The notes under the pieces: generated by a model
What the model was told of the DNA's origin: nothing
Databases searched by the model: none
What the model saw: the letters and a program-made list of their open reading frames with translations, nothing else
Assembly: GCA_038210495.1 (NCBI GenBank)
Contig: JBBQWR010000004.1
Span: 62,001 to 126,000 of the forward strand
Origin: JBBQWR01 sp038210495
GTDB taxonomy: Bacteria; Planctomycetota; Planctomycetia; Pirellulales; DATAWG01
DNA: 64,000 nt
Direction: 5' to 3'
Translations under genes and position numbers: made by a program
Shown here: in pieces, positions 52,093 to 60,470 of the stretch
How positions within the stretch are numbered: position 1 is the stretch's first letter
Layout of the letters: each line of letters starts with the position of its first letter

Positions 52093-52145
52093 TCTCCGGG
52101 GCTTCGGCGAGGACGCCTCCGGCCCCGGCCACCCAGAGTATTGTT
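52093..52145. repeat. Dispersed repeat family A (best copy)
   Basis: CTCCGGGGCTTCGGCGAGGA followed by CGCCTCCGGCCCCGGCCACC and CAGAGTATTGTT. It fills the gap between the YfhO-like and DUF362 genes. Confidence 0.8.
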
Positions 52146-52151
52146 TGAGGT

Positions 52152-53213
52152 TCACGAAAATAGCGTCCCCGATTGAGCCCGCAGCGCCTGCAAGCTCGGG
52201 TTGTCGATAATTCGAAATGGGCTCGCGACGCTCCGCCATGTCTCGCCGCGCTGTGCGATCAATCCTTCGTCGACCGGCCCCAAGCGGTTCGCAGCCAGTT
52301 GCAAATACGACACCCGCTCCGGCGCTAGTCCCATGATCCGAGCGACCGTCGCGTCGACCGCCGTGGGATTGCATCCGACGATCACCAGGCCCATCTGCTT
52401 GGCCGTTCCCAAAATCGGGCCGTCGCCCTCCATGCACACGATGCCGTCGATGATCGAGATCGCTTTGGGCAGCGACGCATTGATGTCGAGAACCGTCTCC
52501 GGAATGCCCGCATAGTGCAGCACATTTTTGGGCCAGCCGTATTTGATGCCGGGAATCGTACCGTACAAATTTTTCATCGACGCCGTGAAGCCGACCCAGT
52601 GATGCGTCTTGAGCTTCGGCATCGACACGATCAGATCGGCTTCGACGACCGATCGTGGAAACCAAAACCCGGGCAGCTTGCTCGCGCCGCCGGCATTGGC
52701 GACCCACGATACGTCTTCGTAATTCAAATCGGCAAAGTCGAGACCGGCGTCATCGAGGGCCGCTTGCATGTTGGATTCGGCTAGGGCCATCTCCGTGTCG
52801 CGAACGTGGCCTGGACCTTCGCCCACGATGACGCTCGCGCCCCAGCGGCGAAACACATTGGCGGCGGCGACGACCATCGCCGGATGCGTCGTCATTTGCG
52901 GCGATTTGCGAGTCGGCTCGACGAGATTCGGCTTGAGCAGCACTCGCTTGCCCGCGATGCGCTCGGGTTGAAAGCCGGTGGCCAACAGTCCGTCGCGAAT
53001 CGTTTGCTCGATCGGACCATCGTATCGCTGGCCTCGCGCCACAAATGCCGCGGACCGCAGCGCGAGCGCCCGACGAACGATCGGGTATCCCACGAGACCA
53101 GCTAGCGCCACTCCGCTGCCGACGAGCAGCGCGCGACGATCCATCGTAGCCGAGGCAGGGGAGCGGGCCGCTGCTGAAACGTCAGTCGAGGAAATCGTTT
53201 GTTTTGCCGACAT
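52152..53213 (-). CDS. DUF362 protein with N-terminal export signal
   Basis: A 353-residue DUF362 protein: GKRVLLKPNLVEP, VVAAANVFRRWGASVIVGEG, LIVSMPKLKTHHWVGFTASM, KNLYGTIPGIKYGW and IIDGIVCMEGDGPILG are the conserved blocks. The N-terminus has MDRRALLVGSGVALAGLVGY, a twin-arginine-like signal. No ferredoxin-type Cys cluster is present, unlike many DUF362 proteins. The function of the family is unknown. It lies in the middle of the minus-strand envelope cluster. Confidence 0.8.
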   Translation of the reverse strand: MSAKQTISSTDVSAAARSPASATMDRRALLVGSGVALAGLVGYPIVRRALALRSAAFVARGQRYDGPIEQTIRDGLLATGFQPERIAGKRVLLKPNLVEPTRKSPQMTTHPAMVVAAANVFRRWGASVIVGEGPGHVRDTEMALAESNMQAALDDAGLDFADLNYEDVSWVANAGGASKLPGFWFPRSVVEADLIVSMPKLKTHHWVGFTASMKNLYGTIPGIKYGWPKNVLHYAGIPETVLDINASLPKAISIIDGIVCMEGDGPILGTAKQMGLVIVGCNPTAVDATVARIMGLAPERVSYLQLAANRLGPVDEGLIAQRGETWRSVASPFRIIDNPSLQALRAQSGTLFS

Positions 53214-53240
53214 AGTGCATCACGCCATGGGAACCGACGA

Positions 53241-54134
53241 TTAAAGCGAAGTTGATTTTGTGTTTTTCGCGGCTAGCGCGAGCGGTCCGGTATCCCCGAG
53301 AGCCGCCAAAGCGATCAATGCGAGCCGATACGGCGCCGGCTCCCGCTTGACGGTTCGCCGATACGCATTTTCCAGCCAGCCCATCCAGTCGCGTGGCGCC
53401 CGGCCATAAGCGGCCAGCGCCATCAGTCCGTACGAGAGCGATGCCGATGCCGTGCTGGGGGACAACTCGCGCGAAAGATAATCGAGCGACTTGGAAATTG
53501 TCCCAGTGGCGTCGGGCTGACCGGAGAGCGCGAGCATCGCCAGCGCCGTCGGCTGCAAGTGAGGCCGAAGTTCTTGTCCCATGACAAACGTGTTGCCGTA
53601 GTTGCAGCCACCCGAGGGCAGCAGCCGGTCAATAATCATTCGCGCGCCTTCTTGGGCCCGCGCGTCGGCCGCGCGGCCGATCGCCTTCAATGCCAAAATG
53701 CTTTGCGAGGTCGGTTCGATCCACGAGTGCGTGTCGGCGACCCAGGGCCAAGCCACGATCGTTGTGTCGTGCGCGGTAATATCGTTGCGCGGCAGTGACT
53801 CGCCCTTGGTCTGACAAATCCAATTGATGGCCCGCGTGAGATCGAACGCGTGTTTGGCGGCCGAGTTTCGGCTGTAGACGAACTGCGCCGCGAGTACGGC
53901 CAAGCTCGTCGGCCAACCGGGCGTGGCTTGTCCCGGCATGGGCCCGACGCTGCCATCCGCGGCTTGTTGGCTGGCGATCCAATCAATGGCCCGCTGCGCG
54001 TCGACCGTGCGATCACCGGCCGCCAGCGCGAGCGCCGCGAGCGCCGTCGGCTCAGCGCCGGGCGGTCCACTCATGTGGTAACCGCACGGGAGCTGTCCCG
54101 TCAGTTGATCGAGTAGTTCGTTGGTCCAAGCCAC
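53241..54134 (-). CDS. Prenyltransferase/squalene-oxidase repeat protein
   Basis: A 297-residue all-alpha protein with repeats of the terpene-cyclase/prenyltransferase barrel type: RAIDWIASQQAADGSVGP, RAINWICQTKGES, then GARMIIDRLLPSGGCNYGN. It is half the length of a real cyclase and has no DxDD motif, so it is not a working squalene cyclase. It may be a binding or scaffold protein. It is 27 bp upstream of the DUF362 gene on the same strand. Confidence 0.72.
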   Translation of the reverse strand: MAWTNELLDQLTGQLPCGYHMSGPPGAEPTALAALALAAGDRTVDAQRAIDWIASQQAADGSVGPMPGQATPGWPTSLAVLAAQFVYSRNSAAKHAFDLTRAINWICQTKGESLPRNDITAHDTTIVAWPWVADTHSWIEPTSQSILALKAIGRAADARAQEGARMIIDRLLPSGGCNYGNTFVMGQELRPHLQPTALAMLALSGQPDATGTISKSLDYLSRELSPSTASASLSYGLMALAAYGRAPRDWMGWLENAYRRTVKREPAPYRLALIALAALGDTGPLALAAKNTKSTSL

Positions 54135-54194
54135 AAAGCACCATGAGAGTCGGCGGAAAATTCTCTAACCAAGAATAGATTTTACCGTCCGAAT

Positions 54195-55130
54195 TCAATT
54201 CGCCGGGGCGACAGCCAGCGACGAAGGCTCGCAGGGCGCCGCGGCGACGGACGAGCCACCCTCGTCTTCCACCGGAAACAAATTTTTTGTCGCTAGGATC
54301 ACTATGGCCGTTACGACCAGTCCGCCGGCCACATCCGCAAAATAGTGCATGCCCGTGGTGATGCAGGAAAACAGCACCAGCGTGTTGAGAATGGCGACCG
54401 GCAAAAACTGCCAACGGCCACGATAGGCAACGGCCAGCAGCACGGCCCAAATTGTGTGAAAACTGGGGAACGTCACGATTCCCTCGATGTCTTTCCAGGA
54501 AATCGCCGTGAGCCCGAGACGAATCCGGCGAAGCTCGCTGAGCACGCCGACGTAGTGATCGGGCGTCGGAAAGCCGAAATAGGCGCAGCTTCCCTGGGCC
54601 GGGAAAAAGGCGAACAGGCCGCAAGTGATCAGACCGGCGAGCATAAACCGCGTGACGAACAGCTCCAGCTGCTTGTCCCCCGCGAATCCGAGCACGACGA
54701 CAATCAATATCAGTTGCGGAAATACCGAGCTGTAAATCAGCCGCATTGCCAAGTCAAACCACGGATGCTGAGCGGTCCAAACCGCGACGGCGCCGGCGGA
54801 GAGCCCGAACGCGGCGTCGATCGCCGCCAATTTGTCGTCGACCCACGGCCAACGCGTGTTGGCCACTGCATAGGTCAGCGGCCCGAGTATCGTCGATCCG
54901 CCCACCAGGATCGCGAGCGCCTTGAAGCACAAACTAAAGCTGTAAATGCCGCGCCGGGCATAGAAATAGGCGCCGGCGCACAACAAGCCCGTAAACCAAA
55001 ATGGCGGCCAAAAATCGGCCAGCTTAAGTTGAATTCCCAGTCCCAGGCAAAGCCCCAGCGATAGCACCGCAATGGCGCTGAGCAGCAGCGCTTGGCAACG
55101 ATTAATCGGGCGGTTTAACGCGGTTGGCAT
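54195..55130 (-). CDS. PAP2-superfamily inositolphosphotransferase-like membrane protein
   Basis: A 311-residue membrane protein with six or more helices and the PAP2 phosphatase/transferase motifs: FPSFHTIWAVLLA (PSxH) and TTGMHYFADVAGG (GxHYxxD). CAYFGFPTPDH before them resembles Aur1/Ipt1-type enzymes. It may move a phospho-headgroup on a lipid or recycle a polyprenyl pyrophosphate. It is 60 bp upstream of the prenyltransferase-repeat gene and may head the cluster. Confidence 0.75.
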   Translation of the reverse strand: MPTALNRPINRCQALLLSAIAVLSLGLCLGLGIQLKLADFWPPFWFTGLLCAGAYFYARRGIYSFSLCFKALAILVGGSTILGPLTYAVANTRWPWVDDKLAAIDAAFGLSAGAVAVWTAQHPWFDLAMRLIYSSVFPQLILIVVVLGFAGDKQLELFVTRFMLAGLITCGLFAFFPAQGSCAYFGFPTPDHYVGVLSELRRIRLGLTAISWKDIEGIVTFPSFHTIWAVLLAVAYRGRWQFLPVAILNTLVLFSCITTGMHYFADVAGGLVVTAIVILATKNLFPVEDEGGSSVAAAPCEPSSLAVAPAN

Positions 55131-55262
55131 GGATATATCGGTAGAGCGATGTTGCCGTTTCTCTACTGTAGGTCATAAACGCCACATTGCCGGCCGCGAT
55201 CGTCGGCGGAACCGAAGTCGATGACGTAGCCTTGGCGTGAGCGCAGGCAGAAATCGCGAGGA

Positions 55263-55565
55263 TTGGTTGAACGCGGCCACGACGTGCATTTGCTCGTCGG
55301 TCTCAAACCAACTCATTGCATCGCGGATGTCGTCCGAGAAATCAAGAAATCATCGTCTGTTTGGGTTCACGAGGAGATAAATTTTGCTGAGTTCGCTTGG
55401 CAAGAAGGCTATTCAGTCTTTAGCGTGAGCCCAACTGCTCGTGATGGCGTTCGCAGCTACGTCCTGAATCAGGAGCAACATCACCGGAAGAAGTCGTACC
55501 GAGATGAACTTGTCGAATTGTTGAACTTGGCCGGTGTGGACTACGATCCACGATATTTGGATTGA
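55263..55565 (+). pseudogene. Decayed REP-associated (Y1/IS200-type) transposase
   Basis: A 100-residue open frame equal to the C-terminal half of a Y1 transposase: HLLVGLKPTHCIADVVREIK, SSSVWVHEEINFAEFAWQEG, YSVFSVSPTARDGVRSYVLN, QEQHHRKKSYRDEL and VDYDPRYL. The HUH motif is disrupted (GHDVHLLV instead of DHVHLLV), and the N-terminal 60-odd residues with the first helix are lost or frameshifted. Its C-terminus is intact, so it decayed recently or after capture by REP-type repeats. Confidence 0.78.
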
Positions 55566-55664
55566 CGTGGAAGAGTCTGCAACCCCTACCGGGGTCGAAA
55601 GGAATTTTTTTTACGGCTGTCCGGCGGCGTCGGCCTGACGGCCTCCACCGCCGGCTACCGTCTT

Positions 55665-55682
55665 GCATCCCTGCCGGGATGC
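55665..55682. repeat. Palindrome near the transposase remnant
   Basis: GCATCCC and GGGATGC flank TGCC. Such short palindromes are typical partners of REP-associated transposases. Confidence 0.7.
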
Positions 55683-55727
55683 GATTAGCAGCGATGCGAC
55701 CAGATTGGCAAGAATGCGGCCACTTCG

Positions 55728-57353
55728 ATGTTTGCTTTCGATCCACGAAAATCGACGTTCGCATTCAATTGGGGGCAATTTTTCAAGCACTTGAATATCT
55801 GCGCACTCCTTACCGTCGCGGTATGGCTTCGATGTCGCGATTTGGCCAATCTGCCGGGCATCAACGGCGACGAGGCCTGGTATGGAGTTCAGGCGGAAGC
55901 GTGGCTGCACGGCGAACCAATTGACTGGCGGACGCCGACCGGCAATTTGGTCAATCCGCTGTTCTTTGGACCGCAACTCATTTTGCATTCAATTTTCGAG
56001 CCGTCGTTTCTCGTTCTTCGCAGCGTGGCGGTGGCCAGTGGGCTACTTGCGCTGCTCGCGAATTATTGGCTTTGCCGCCCGGTGTTCGGCAAACGAGTGG
56101 CGACGGTATCGACCATCGTGTTGGCCGTGATGCCGATCGACGTCATCTATAGCCGGCTAGCGTGGGACGCCAGCCAATCGCTATTAGTCTGCTTACCGGC
56201 GATATATTGGCCGCTGCGCGCGATCGGCGATCGGGAGCGGCGCATGCGCTGGTCGTTGCTGGGCTTGATGTCGTTGGTCCTAGCGATCATCGTCCATCCG
56301 ACCAATTTATTTATTGCGCCCATGACGATAGTCGCGCTATCGGCGGCATGGTGGTCGGATTTAGCGAACTTTCGGCGAATCGCCAGTGATCATCGTATTC
56401 TGATCGGCGCGCTTTTCACGGCCGGCGCGGCGCTGGTGGCATGGACGATTCCGCTATCGGATCGAATTGCGGCAATTGGCGCAAGACTCACATCGCCCGC
56501 GGATTATGGGGCGTTTCTGCTAAATGTCGAACGCTTGTTTTCGGGATCGAGCGTCTATGAATACATCGCCGGCACGCCGGAAATTTTGACTGGCCATCAA
56601 CGATCATGGGGCACATTGGGACTGGATTTGGGCGTCACGGCAATCGCGATCGCGATCGGCGCCCGCCTCTATCGACGATTGTCGTTGCAGATACTGAACG
56701 AGGTTTGCTTGTTGACCGGCTGGCTGATTGGTCTGGCCGCGTTTTTTGTGATGGCCGGTCCGGCGGCCCTGGCGCCGGACTTCGAGCGATATGGAATTTG
56801 GATCGTCGCCCCCGGCGCAATCCTCGCCGCGCTCGCCTTCTACTCCGGACCCAAGCCACGGGCACGGCTCGAGCACACCGGGGGTTTGGTCGGCGCCGCA
56901 ATCTGTTGGCTTCTGCTCCTAGGCACGCAACAAAATTTCTTCGCATTCATTTACGAGACAGGCGGCCGCTCGCATCCGACGTTTCATACGGCGAACGTTG
57001 AGCCGAAAGAAACGGCGATCGCCTACATTGCCCGGCAATCGGCCCAATCGACCGACGCCACGACGATCGTGGCCAGCCAGTGGTGGAACTATTGGCCACT
57101 CAAGTATCTCAGTTACCGGCAGGACCTTGGGATTGCCGGAAAGCGTATCGACGTTGTGCAAGCCGCGAAACATTGCCCCAACACCTGTTGGAGAGTTGAA
57201 TTCAGCGATAGCCGGGAAGCGGCCGCCGTTCGAGCGATAAATCGCGACGGCATCCGAGAAGTCGAATCGATTATTGGCGACTTTTCCGGCCGCCCGATCC
57301 TCTCGATTTTTGCCCCGATTCACCCGCCGGAAAGAAATTACCAGAAAAATTAA
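55728..57353 (+). CDS. GT39/ArnT-like polyprenyl-sugar-dependent mannosyltransferase
   Basis: A 541-residue GT-C membrane protein. The first loop holds INGDEAWYGVQAEAWLHG with the catalytic Asp-Glu typical of PMT/ArnT proteins, followed by about 11 helices and a soluble C-terminal part from residue 405. Such enzymes move a sugar from polyprenyl phosphate to proteins or lipids outside the cell. The Dpm1-like enzyme at 2432 could make the donor. The ATG at 55728 lacks a strong ribosome site and a shorter start is possible. Confidence 0.78.
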   Translation: MFAFDPRKSTFAFNWGQFFKHLNICALLTVAVWLRCRDLANLPGINGDEAWYGVQAEAWLHGEPIDWRTPTGNLVNPLFFGPQLILHSIFEPSFLVLRSVAVASGLLALLANYWLCRPVFGKRVATVSTIVLAVMPIDVIYSRLAWDASQSLLVCLPAIYWPLRAIGDRERRMRWSLLGLMSLVLAIIVHPTNLFIAPMTIVALSAAWWSDLANFRRIASDHRILIGALFTAGAALVAWTIPLSDRIAAIGARLTSPADYGAFLLNVERLFSGSSVYEYIAGTPEILTGHQRSWGTLGLDLGVTAIAIAIGARLYRRLSLQILNEVCLLTGWLIGLAAFFVMAGPAALAPDFERYGIWIVAPGAILAALAFYSGPKPRARLEHTGGLVGAAICWLLLLGTQQNFFAFIYETGGRSHPTFHTANVEPKETAIAYIARQSAQSTDATTIVASQWWNYWPLKYLSYRQDLGIAGKRIDVVQAAKHCPNTCWRVEFSDSREAAAVRAINRDGIREVESIIGDFSGRPILSIFAPIHPPERNYQKN

Positions 57354-57829
57354 AGTCCGCGTTTGACAATAGCCGCAAGCGACATACGTTTGCTTAGAAC
57401 CGACGGCGACCGCAAGGAAGCCGAAGGAAACATGGCCGCGAGGTCGTGGTAAAGCAGCGGGCGGCGGCGAATCGCACGACTTGTCGAAAGCGATTCGAGC
57501 GGCCAGTGCAATGACGCAAAAGGGAAGGGCCTGTCGGGGTCGTTTCGACGCGAAGAACGATGAGCTAGCCGCGAGGCTGGCGAATTGGGCCAACCCTCCG
57601 TTGGCGGAGACCCTCCGCCGCGGAAAGTTGGCCGCCACGCGAAAGTGGCATGCTCGCAACGAAAGGGCGCCGCAACAAATTATCGGGTTTTGCCGCTGCG
57701 AAGCAGGCCAGCGCCGTGTTCGCGAGAATCGACGCGCCGTGGTGAAATCCAACCTATTTTGTCTTATCGGCCAGACTGTTTTCGCCGGCTATGTTGCCGT
57801 GGGCAGTCGCCGTCTTTGGAGGATTTGTC
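57354..57829. other. Intergenic region upstream of flp
   Basis: 476 bp likely containing the promoter of the tad operon. No clear promoter, RNA gene or hairpin is seen; the ribosome site TTGGAGGATTTG sits just before the flp start. Confidence 0.5.
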
Positions 57830-58012
57830 ATGAAGAAGTGGCTCCTGACCGTACAGAAATTCGTCAAGTCGGAAGATGGCCCCACCGCGGTTGAATACGC
57901 CGTGATGCTGGCCCTGATCGTCATCGTGTGCTTGACCGCGATCACGTCGATCGGCAGCAAGGCCGCGACGACGTTCAGCAACGTGGCCGCCTCGATCGGT
58001 GGCGCCAGCTAG
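57830..58012 (+). CDS. flp: Flp-type major pilin
   Basis: A 60-residue Flp pilin. The short leader ends before EDGPTAVEYAVMLALIVIVC (Glu+5 and Tyr+6 of the Flp motif), then the single hydrophobic helix and a short Ser/Gly-rich tail. It is the fibre subunit of the type IVc pilus and is cut by the CpaA peptidase encoded next. GGAGG precedes the ATG at 57830, and a strong terminator follows, so most transcripts probably stop after flp, which raises its amount over the other tad genes. Confidence 0.93.
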   Translation: MKKWLLTVQKFVKSEDGPTAVEYAVMLALIVIVCLTAITSIGSKAATTFSNVAASIGGAS

Positions 58013-58080
58013 ATGGTTCACCGTGTTGGCGCGGCGGATCGGCCAAAACCGCCCGCCGTCGCCACACACCAAGTCAACCC

Positions 58081-58125
58081 GCCTCCCCTGCATCGACAAT
58101 GGTTCGATGCCGGGGAGGCTTTTTT
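58081..58125 (+). terminator. Strong terminator after flp
   Basis: Stem GCCTCCCCTGCATCGA pairs with TCGATGCCGGGGAGGC with one mismatch and a 7-nt loop, then seven Ts, 68 bp after the flp stop. Confidence 0.93.
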
Positions 58126-58141
58126 ATGGGAGTAAGGAAAA

Positions 58142-58239
58142 AGGGGCTAGGGATGGTGGGGTCAGGGACTAGGGAAGAGAAAGAGCGGCCGCTCCGGGGT
58201 GCCCTTCTCTAACCCCTAGCCCCATCACCCCTAACCCCT
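58142..58239. repeat. Imperfect inverted repeat with GGGACTAGGG units
   Basis: The arms 58142-58178 and 58204-58239 are complementary with a few mismatches (AGGGGCTAGGGATGGTGGGG against CCCCATCACCCCTAACCCCT). A related CTAGTCCC-rich tract lies at 11650-11685. Confidence 0.7.
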
Positions 58240-58451
58240 CTACCGTCCGCAAAAAAGCAAATCGATGTGAACGCTGAGCAACCGCCGCGGGGCAATTGTA
58301 TTGCCACAAGTTTTTCTCCTGGCTCCGCGGCGGCTGCCTTGCTTTCCCAGCCAATGAGCTATGTTTCCTTGGGTGGTTGAGCGCCTGTCAGGAAGCCACT
58401 TGCTTTCCGCTTTCCACGCTTCAAAAGAATTTTGCCATACGGGAATCGCAC

Positions 58452-59009
58452 ATGCTCGATAGCTTGCTCAGCTCGCTCACGGATCATTGGAACATTTGGC
58501 TCGTCACGATCACCATGATCGTGGCCGCTGTGATCGACGGCTATAAGCTGAAGGTGCCCAATTGGATCACGTTTCCGATGATCCTCAGCGGGATCGCGGC
58601 CAACACGATCCTCCACGGCTGGGGTGGTTTGGGTGGCAGTCTGCTGGGCACAGCCGTGGGCTTGGCCTTGCTGATGCCCGCTTATGCGATCGGCGGCATG
58701 GGCGCTGGAGATGTAAAGCTACTGGCCGGCGTCGGAGCCTGGGTTATGCCCGAGGTGACGTTCTACGCCTTCTGCTGGTCGACCGTGATCGGCGGCGTGA
58801 TCGCCATCGGGATGGTGCTCGTCCGTCGTAGCTGGACGAAGCACAAGACTCAATTCTTTATGATCGCCAACGAAATTATGACCGTCGGCAACCCGAGCGA
58901 GCTATCGGCGATCGCCGCGCAGCGCAAAAGCTCGATGCTGCTACTGCCTTACGGAATCCCGTTGGCCATTGGCACAATCGCCTATTTTGTCTGGGCAGGG
59001 ATGCTCTAA
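58452..59009 (+). CDS. cpaA: Prepilin peptidase CpaA/TadV
   Basis: A 185-residue type IV leader peptidase (family A24) that trims Flp. Both aspartates are seen: VIDGYKLKVPNW at residue 30 and MGAGDVKLLAG near residue 77. Five or six membrane helices. The ATG at 58452 is the natural start of the family; the longer frame adds no similar sequence. It is the second gene of the tad operon. Confidence 0.9.
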   Translation: MLDSLLSSLTDHWNIWLVTITMIVAAVIDGYKLKVPNWITFPMILSGIAANTILHGWGGLGGSLLGTAVGLALLMPAYAIGGMGAGDVKLLAGVGAWVMPEVTFYAFCWSTVIGGVIAIGMVLVRRSWTKHKTQFFMIANEIMTVGNPSELSAIAAQRKSSMLLLPYGIPLAIGTIAYFVWAGML

Positions 59010-59326
59010 AAAATACGGATTGGAGAAGGTCTGCCGGTTGTGCCGAAGGAATCGAATGGGCATGGCCGTGGGTCGATGGTTCGAGCGCGAATCGGGCTCG
59101 TCGGCGGCCATTGTCAATCGAGCCGCTGGTGGGATTGCGCGAGACCTGCCGTCTCTACGGATTTTGATTAAGTCCAGGGGGGCTGTCAGCCAATCTATTA
59201 TTGTGAGACTTGCTGGCAGCGACTCGGGCGCCGCGATGATTGGCGGCGCCCGTTGAAAATCGGATTGGCGGCGTCCCCTCGGGGCCCATCCCCATGCCGC
59301 TGCCCAGCGGGCGAAAGAGAGCGACC
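59010..59326. other. Intergenic region between cpaA and cpaB
   Basis: 317 bp inside the tad operon. No gene or clear hairpin is seen; a ribosome site GAAAGAG lies just before cpaB. Confidence 0.5.
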
Positions 59327-60439
59327 ATGCGTTCAAAAACAGTTATTCTCCTGGGACTCGCGCTCGGCTGCGGCCTGGTCGCGTCGATCGGCATCAGTCA
59401 AGTGCTGCGGAATCAGCAACCGGCAGCCGTCGAAGAGACGGCGCCCGTTTGGGTTGCGATGGCCGACATTAAATCCGAGGAGTTGCTCTCGGCTCAAAAT
59501 CTTAAACTCGAACAGTGGCCGAAGGAAAAAATTCCCCAGGGCTCGCTCAATAAGCTCGAAGACGTCGACGGCAAACGACTCCGGGCCGCCGTTTATCAAG
59601 GCGAACCGATCCTCGAGCAGAAATTGGCCGGCCACGAAGGCACGGCAGGCTCCAAAATTCCGAAGGGCTTTCGACTTTATACGGTTCAGGCCGACGGGAT
59701 GAGTTCGCATGGCGGTCTGTTGCATCCAGGCGATCGCGTCGACCTGCTGCTGTTCATCACCCGCGGCAACAGCATGATGGACGCCAGCACGAAAACGATC
59801 TTGCAAGACGTTCGTGTTTTCGCGGTCAACGATGTGATCCATTCGGCCGACGACAAAGCGGCCGACTCGATCATGGCCCGAACCGTGACATTGCTCGTGA
59901 CGCCCGGTGAGGCCGAAAAAGCCGCGCTCGCATCGGAAGTGGGCAAGATTCGGCTCGTGATGCGCGCCCCCGACGACGAAGCGGCCGTGCTCGGCCCCGG
60001 CACGTCGATGAATCAATTACTCACGCCGGAGAAGGTCAGTCGCGACGTCGAGGACATGAACAAGCCGGTGCCCACGAACATCAAGCAGGCGACGCTCGCC
60101 GCCACGATGCAACAGTATGCGGAAACGGTCTCGTCGCTCCCTCCGACGCAGCCGCCGGTGGTCGAAGACCTCAGCTACAAGATGCAGATCATCAAAGGCA
60201 CTGAAGTCAGCTTGGCCGAATTTCACAAAAGCGAAGAAGACCCGAATCGTTGGAGCAACGGAACCTATACGATTCTCGTGCACGGTGAATCCAAGACGGA
60301 ATCACCCGTGGCGCCGTTGACGCAACCTACGTCGGACGCAAATTCCAAGTCTTCGGGGCTCGCGACCAAAGACAAAGATTCGACCAAGCCGACCGGACCC
60401 ACGATCAATCCTTTGGCGAAAACACCGGGCCACGGCTAG
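59327..60439 (+). CDS. cpaB: Flp pilus assembly protein CpaB/RcpC
   Basis: A 370-residue CpaB protein: one N-terminal helix (VILLGLALGCGLVASIGI), then an SAF/beta-clip domain (PVWVAMADIKSEELLSAQNL and AVYQGEPILEQKL) and the LHPGDRVDLLLFITRG and TVTLLVTPGEAEKAALASE blocks. CpaB is a periplasmic part of the pilus channel. The start MRSKTVIL at 59327 has a good ribosome site. Confidence 0.9.
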   Translation: MRSKTVILLGLALGCGLVASIGISQVLRNQQPAAVEETAPVWVAMADIKSEELLSAQNLKLEQWPKEKIPQGSLNKLEDVDGKRLRAAVYQGEPILEQKLAGHEGTAGSKIPKGFRLYTVQADGMSSHGGLLHPGDRVDLLLFITRGNSMMDASTKTILQDVRVFAVNDVIHSADDKAADSIMARTVTLLVTPGEAEKAALASEVGKIRLVMRAPDDEAAVLGPGTSMNQLLTPEKVSRDVEDMNKPVPTNIKQATLAATMQQYAETVSSLPPTQPPVVEDLSYKMQIIKGTEVSLAEFHKSEEDPNRWSNGTYTILVHGESKTESPVAPLTQPTSDANSKSSGLATKDKDSTKPTGPTINPLAKTPGHG

Positions 60440-60470
60440 GCTCGATCAAAACATTTAGGAAGGAACAAGG

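Larger units (their letters stand above)
55131..55727. other. Intergenic region with decayed transposase and palindromes
   Basis: 597 bp with the fragment at 55263-55565 and palindromes ACCCCTACCGGGGT at 55582 and GCATCCCTGCCGGGATGC at 55665. Upstream of 55263 remains of the same transposase are visible in other frames. Confidence 0.6.
58013..58451. other. Intergenic region between flp and cpaA
   Basis: 439 bp with the flp terminator (58081-58125) and a large imperfect inverted repeat (58142-58239). No gene is supported. Confidence 0.6.

Noticed and set aside
57481..57894. 137-residue open frame upstream of and overlapping flp
   Set aside because: It overlaps the flp start in another frame, has no domain and starts with a GC-rich composition typical of random frames here.
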